Source: Nocardia speluncae NBRC 108251
GTDB taxonomy: Bacteria > Actinomycetota > Actinomycetes > Mycobacteriales > Mycobacteriaceae
Assembly: GCF_001613245.1 (NCBI RefSeq)
Contig: NZ_BDBZ01000039.1
Coordinates: 103,160 to 167,159, forward strand
Length of the DNA: 64,000 nt
Reading direction: 5' to 3'
Shown piece by piece: positions 61,331-64,000 of the stretch. The position numbers and the translations under genes are program-made. The stretch's first letter is position 1. The number at the start of each line of letters is the position of its first letter. Below the pieces are notes generated by a model. It searched no databases. It had not been told where the DNA came from and worked only from the letters and a program-made list of their open reading frames with translations.

Positions 61331-62899
61331 GTGACAGACAGCTATTTCCACCGACACGGGCGTCATCAGCGTCGCCGCACTGCACTGTTGAAAGCCGCCG
61401 CAGTGAGTACAGCCGCCCTGTGGACCGTCACCTCTTGCAGCACACTCTCATCGGAGGAGCTGAACTCCTCGTATCCCACACTGGCGCACTACGAGTCACA
61501 GACACTCGACTTCGCCCCATGCGACCAGACCGCCACAGGCATTGACGATGACCGGGTCGAATGCGCAACACTCGAGGTGCCGCTCGACTACTCCAGCCCC
61601 GACGGGCCCGCCATCGAACTCGGAATCTCCCGCATCCGAGCCACCGGCACCGACAGAGTCGGATCGGTCGTGGTCAACCCCGGCGGACCAGGAGCACCCA
61701 GTGTGGGTTTCGTGACCGCGGTCGCCGACTCCTGGGCGGACGGCCCAGCTCGCCAACAGTTCGACATCGTGTCGATGGATCCCCGCGGAGTCGGCACCTC
61801 TCGACCGGCCATCGACTGCTACACCGACCAGGAGCGTGACGACGACGCGATCGTTTCCGGGATCCCCGCTGGTGCGCTGGCCTGGACCGCCGACTCGGCC
61901 CGGTCGGTGTTGGAGCAGTGCGCTCGACGAAGCGGCGGAATGGACGTCCTGGGACAGATGAGCACCGAGAACGCGGCACGTGATCTCGATGTCCTGCGCG
62001 CGGCGCTCGGCGACGAGCAGTTGACGTTCCTCGGTGCCAGCTACGGAACGCGCCTGGGGACGATCTACGCCCAACAGTTTCCGAGCCGGGTCCGTGCGAT
62101 GGTCCTCGACGGGGCGGTCGATCCCCGCAAGAATGTCCTCGAACGCCAGACACAACTGTTCGCAGGCGTACAGCGCTCGTTCGACGAACTGTCCCGGTAC
62201 TGCGTAGACCGAGGGAACTGCCCTCTTGGAAGTGATCTTGCGGGAACGGTGGGTGCTATCCAGAGCCTGCTTCGACCGCTCCTCGACACCCCCGCCCCGA
62301 CCGCGGGTGGGCGTCGACTGACCTATTTTGCTGCGATCGAAGCTGTCACACTCGGTCTGTACTCCAGCCAAGCGTGGGACAGCGTCATCGCAGGCCTGGC
62401 CGAGCTACGAGCCGGGCGCGCCGATGTGATGCTCGCACTGCGAGATGTCGGGGCGCAGCGCGGACCCGACGGGACGTACACGAATTCATCGGAAGCGACC
62501 CTCGCCATCAACTGCCTCGATGAGATCAGGCCGACACCCGAACAGACAACAGCCGTCGTCGCAGAGGTCAATTCTCTTGCCCCGTACATGGACCCCGGGT
62601 TCGATGTGGACACCCATTACGGATGCGAGGGGTGGCCCGACGAACAGGTACTGGACTACCCCTACGGCGACAACATCACCGGCTTGCCCGAAACACTCGT
62701 GGTGTCCGTCACCGGTGACGGGCTGACCCCGCACGAAGGCGGTGTGGCACTATCAGAGATGCTCGGCGCACGACTGCTCACCGTCGACGGCGAACAACAC
62801 GGCGCCACCACCGCAGCCAATGCGTGCATCAACGAGATCGTCGAACACTACCTCGTGGACCTGACCATCCCGGACAACCAATTACGTTGTGTCCTATAA
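61331..62899 (+). CDS. TAP-like alpha/beta hydrolase, secreted lipoprotein
   Basis: 522-aa secreted hydrolase of the tripeptidyl-aminopeptidase/CaeA type (compare mycobacterial Rv2223c-2224c). The signal ends at TSCST, a lipobox-like site. Oxyanion region VVNPGGPGAPS, MDPRGVGTSRP and nucleophile GASYGTRLG (Ser), with the C-terminal TAP-like cap and DGEQHGATT (His). Start GTG at 61331. Likely a cell-envelope esterase or peptidase. Confidence 0.92.
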   Translation: MTDSYFHRHGRHQRRRTALLKAAAVSTAALWTVTSCSTLSSEELNSSYPTLAHYESQTLDFAPCDQTATGIDDDRVECATLEVPLDYSSPDGPAIELGISRIRATGTDRVGSVVVNPGGPGAPSVGFVTAVADSWADGPARQQFDIVSMDPRGVGTSRPAIDCYTDQERDDDAIVSGIPAGALAWTADSARSVLEQCARRSGGMDVLGQMSTENAARDLDVLRAALGDEQLTFLGASYGTRLGTIYAQQFPSRVRAMVLDGAVDPRKNVLERQTQLFAGVQRSFDELSRYCVDRGNCPLGSDLAGTVGAIQSLLRPLLDTPAPTAGGRRLTYFAAIEAVTLGLYSSQAWDSVIAGLAELRAGRADVMLALRDVGAQRGPDGTYTNSSEATLAINCLDEIRPTPEQTTAVVAEVNSLAPYMDPGFDVDTHYGCEGWPDEQVLDYPYGDNITGLPETLVVSVTGDGLTPHEGGVALSEMLGARLLTVDGEQHGATTAANACINEIVEHYLVDLTIPDNQLRCVL

Positions 62900-62949
62900 A
62901 GAAAAATCACCCGAGTAGACCGGAGACAACTCGCCGACCACGATGGAGA

Positions 62950-64000
62950 TTAGAGCGTGTTTCATAAGCCCAATGGTGGGGGTCGAACCCGTTGTCCGGG
63001 TTGAGAAGTTGGTGATATGACGAGGTCTCCGGTAGTTGGTTGAACGACCAAGCACAACCGGAGACCAACCGGAGACCTCTTGAACAGCGTAACGGCAACG
63101 TGCCGTGCGGATCTGACCGATGCCCAGTGGTCGAAACTGAAACCGCTACTACCTGCCGGTATGAAACCGGGCCGGCCGCCTCGGTGGTCGAAACGGCGGT
63201 TGATCGACGGAATCCGCTGGCGGATCCGTACCGGCACCCCGTGGCGTGACATCCCAACGGTTTACGGGCCGTGGCAAACGGTGTACGGGTTGTTCCGCCG
63301 CTGGCAGCGCGATGGAACGTGGGAATCGATGCTGACCGCGCTGCAAGCCCACGCCGACGCTGCAGGCGAGATCGAGTGGACGGTGAGCGTGGACTCCACC
63401 GTCGCCCGAGCGCACCAGCACGCGGCCGGTGCCCGCCGCGACCCGCACCGCCAGGCCGAGCCGGCGGGCGGATTCGATGACGAACCCGCCGACCATGGCC
63501 TCGGACGGTCGCGGGGCGGGTTCGCCACGAAGCTGCACTTGGCCGCCGACCAGGAGCAGCGGCCGTTGGCGCTGCTCGTCACGCCTGGTCAGTGGGCCGA
63601 TTTCCCGCAGTTCACGACCGTGCTCGGCGAGATCCGGGTGCCGCGGCTCGGGGTCGGTGGTACCCGGTCGCGGCCGGATCGGGTGCTGGCCGACAAAGCC
63701 TATTCTTTGGCGGCCAACCGTGCTTACCTGCGGCGACGCGGGATCAAGGCAACTATCCCGATCAAGGCAGATCAGGCCGCGAATCGCGCGGCCAGAGGCC
63801 ATGCCGGTGGGCGACCGCCCGCGTTCGAGCGCGGTCTCTACGTCCTGCGGCACGCCGTGGAATGCACGATCAACCGCCTCAAACAGCACCGGGCAGTGGC
63901 CACCCGGTATGACAAACTCGCCGTCCGCTACCTGGCCACCGTCCGTGTCGCCGCGATCAACCTGTGGTTATCAGGCCGCGGCTTATGAAACACGCTCTAA
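62950..64000 (+). mobile_element. IS5-family insertion sequence, complete
   Basis: The left end has GAGCGTGTTTCATAAGCC after TTA (62950), and the right end has the exact reverse complement followed by TAA at 63998-64000. A TA or TNA target duplication fits. One transposase gene fills it. The right terminal repeat coincides with the last base of the window. A 12-bp inverted repeat (GAGGTCTCCGGT at 63022 and ACCGGAGACCTC at 63068) precedes the transposase start and may fold in DNA or mRNA. Confidence 0.88.
63080..63988 (+). CDS. IS5-family transposase
   Basis: 302-aa DDE transposase. N-terminal LTDAQWSKLKPLLPAG and RRLIDGIRWRIRTGTPWRDI (IS5 signature), first Asp in VSVDSTVARAHQH, second in VLADKAYS, Glu in the C-terminal block with HAVECTINRLKQHRAVATRY. 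The only sensible start is the TTG at 63080, right after the inverted repeat. It appears intact, unlike the IS5 remnant at 31738. Confidence 0.92.
   Translation: MNSVTATCRADLTDAQWSKLKPLLPAGMKPGRPPRWSKRRLIDGIRWRIRTGTPWRDIPTVYGPWQTVYGLFRRWQRDGTWESMLTALQAHADAAGEIEWTVSVDSTVARAHQHAAGARRDPHRQAEPAGGFDDEPADHGLGRSRGGFATKLHLAADQEQRPLALLVTPGQWADFPQFTTVLGEIRVPRLGVGGTRSRPDRVLADKAYSLAANRAYLRRRGIKATIPIKADQAANRAARGHAGGRPPAFERGLYVLRHAVECTINRLKQHRAVATRYDKLAVRYLATVRVAAINLWLSGRGL

Overview
The window looks like chromosome from a high-GC mycolic-acid actinomycete, most likely Nocardia or a close relative. Supporting signs are two WS/DGAT acyltransferases, universal stress proteins, an OtsB1-type three-domain trehalose protein, an actinobacterial crt cluster with split lycopene cyclase genes, and AGGAGG-type ribosome binding sites with many GTG and TTG starts. 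I saw no rRNA, no complete tRNA and no CRISPR array.

About 1-20.3 kb is a hypoxia/dormancy-type island. It starts inside hypD, followed by hypE (hydrogenase maturation), then three tandem-domain universal stress proteins, two WS/DGATs, an OtsB1-like HAD/trehalose-phosphatase/GH65 fusion, an Hrp1-like CBS protein, a DUF2267 protein, a phosphoribosyltransferase-erythromycin esterase fusion (Rv2030c type), an ABC exporter and the stub of a Rip3-like protease. Much of this content matches the mycobacterial DosR regulon, and several upstream regions carry 14-bp DosR-like boxes. A monothiol DsbA-like protein sits next to a perfect CsoR/CstR-type operator.

About 20.3-32.3 kb is a decayed accessory region. 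It holds a GerW-like gene with an in-frame stop, an IS3 scrap, one intact and one 5'-truncated P450, frameshifted hydrolase and TetR genes, an AraC fragment, a divergent promoter with a Fur-type hexamer array (secreted protein / winged-helix regulator / DoxX protein / mini-ORFs), a tRNA 3' end with a terminator (probable attachment site), IS21-like end repeats around a MarR/SnoaL pair, and a crcB remnant fused to an IS5 remnant.

About 32.6-58.9 kb is a light-response and carotenoid region. A minus-strand operon with start/stop overlaps runs crtE, crtI, crtB, idi, crtYc, crtYd, crtT, crtU and a Rieske protein, which should make aromatic or cyclic carotenoids. Around it lie an FAD oxidoreductase, two epimerase/DUF2867 paralogues (one frameshifted), a glycosyltransferase, photolyase, two secreted lipocalins, a FAS1 lipoprotein, a TspO protein, SRPBCC proteins and two LitR/CarH-like B12-binding MerR regulators. 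Six intergenic sites share an 11-bp direct repeat (GAYGCANWAWY), the geometry known for CarH operators, so I infer one light/B12-controlled regulon.

About 58.9-64 kb holds a gene-poor stretch, a TetR regulator with duplicated operators facing a membrane protein, a TAP-like secreted hydrolase and a complete IS5-family element whose right inverted repeat ends at the last base of the window.
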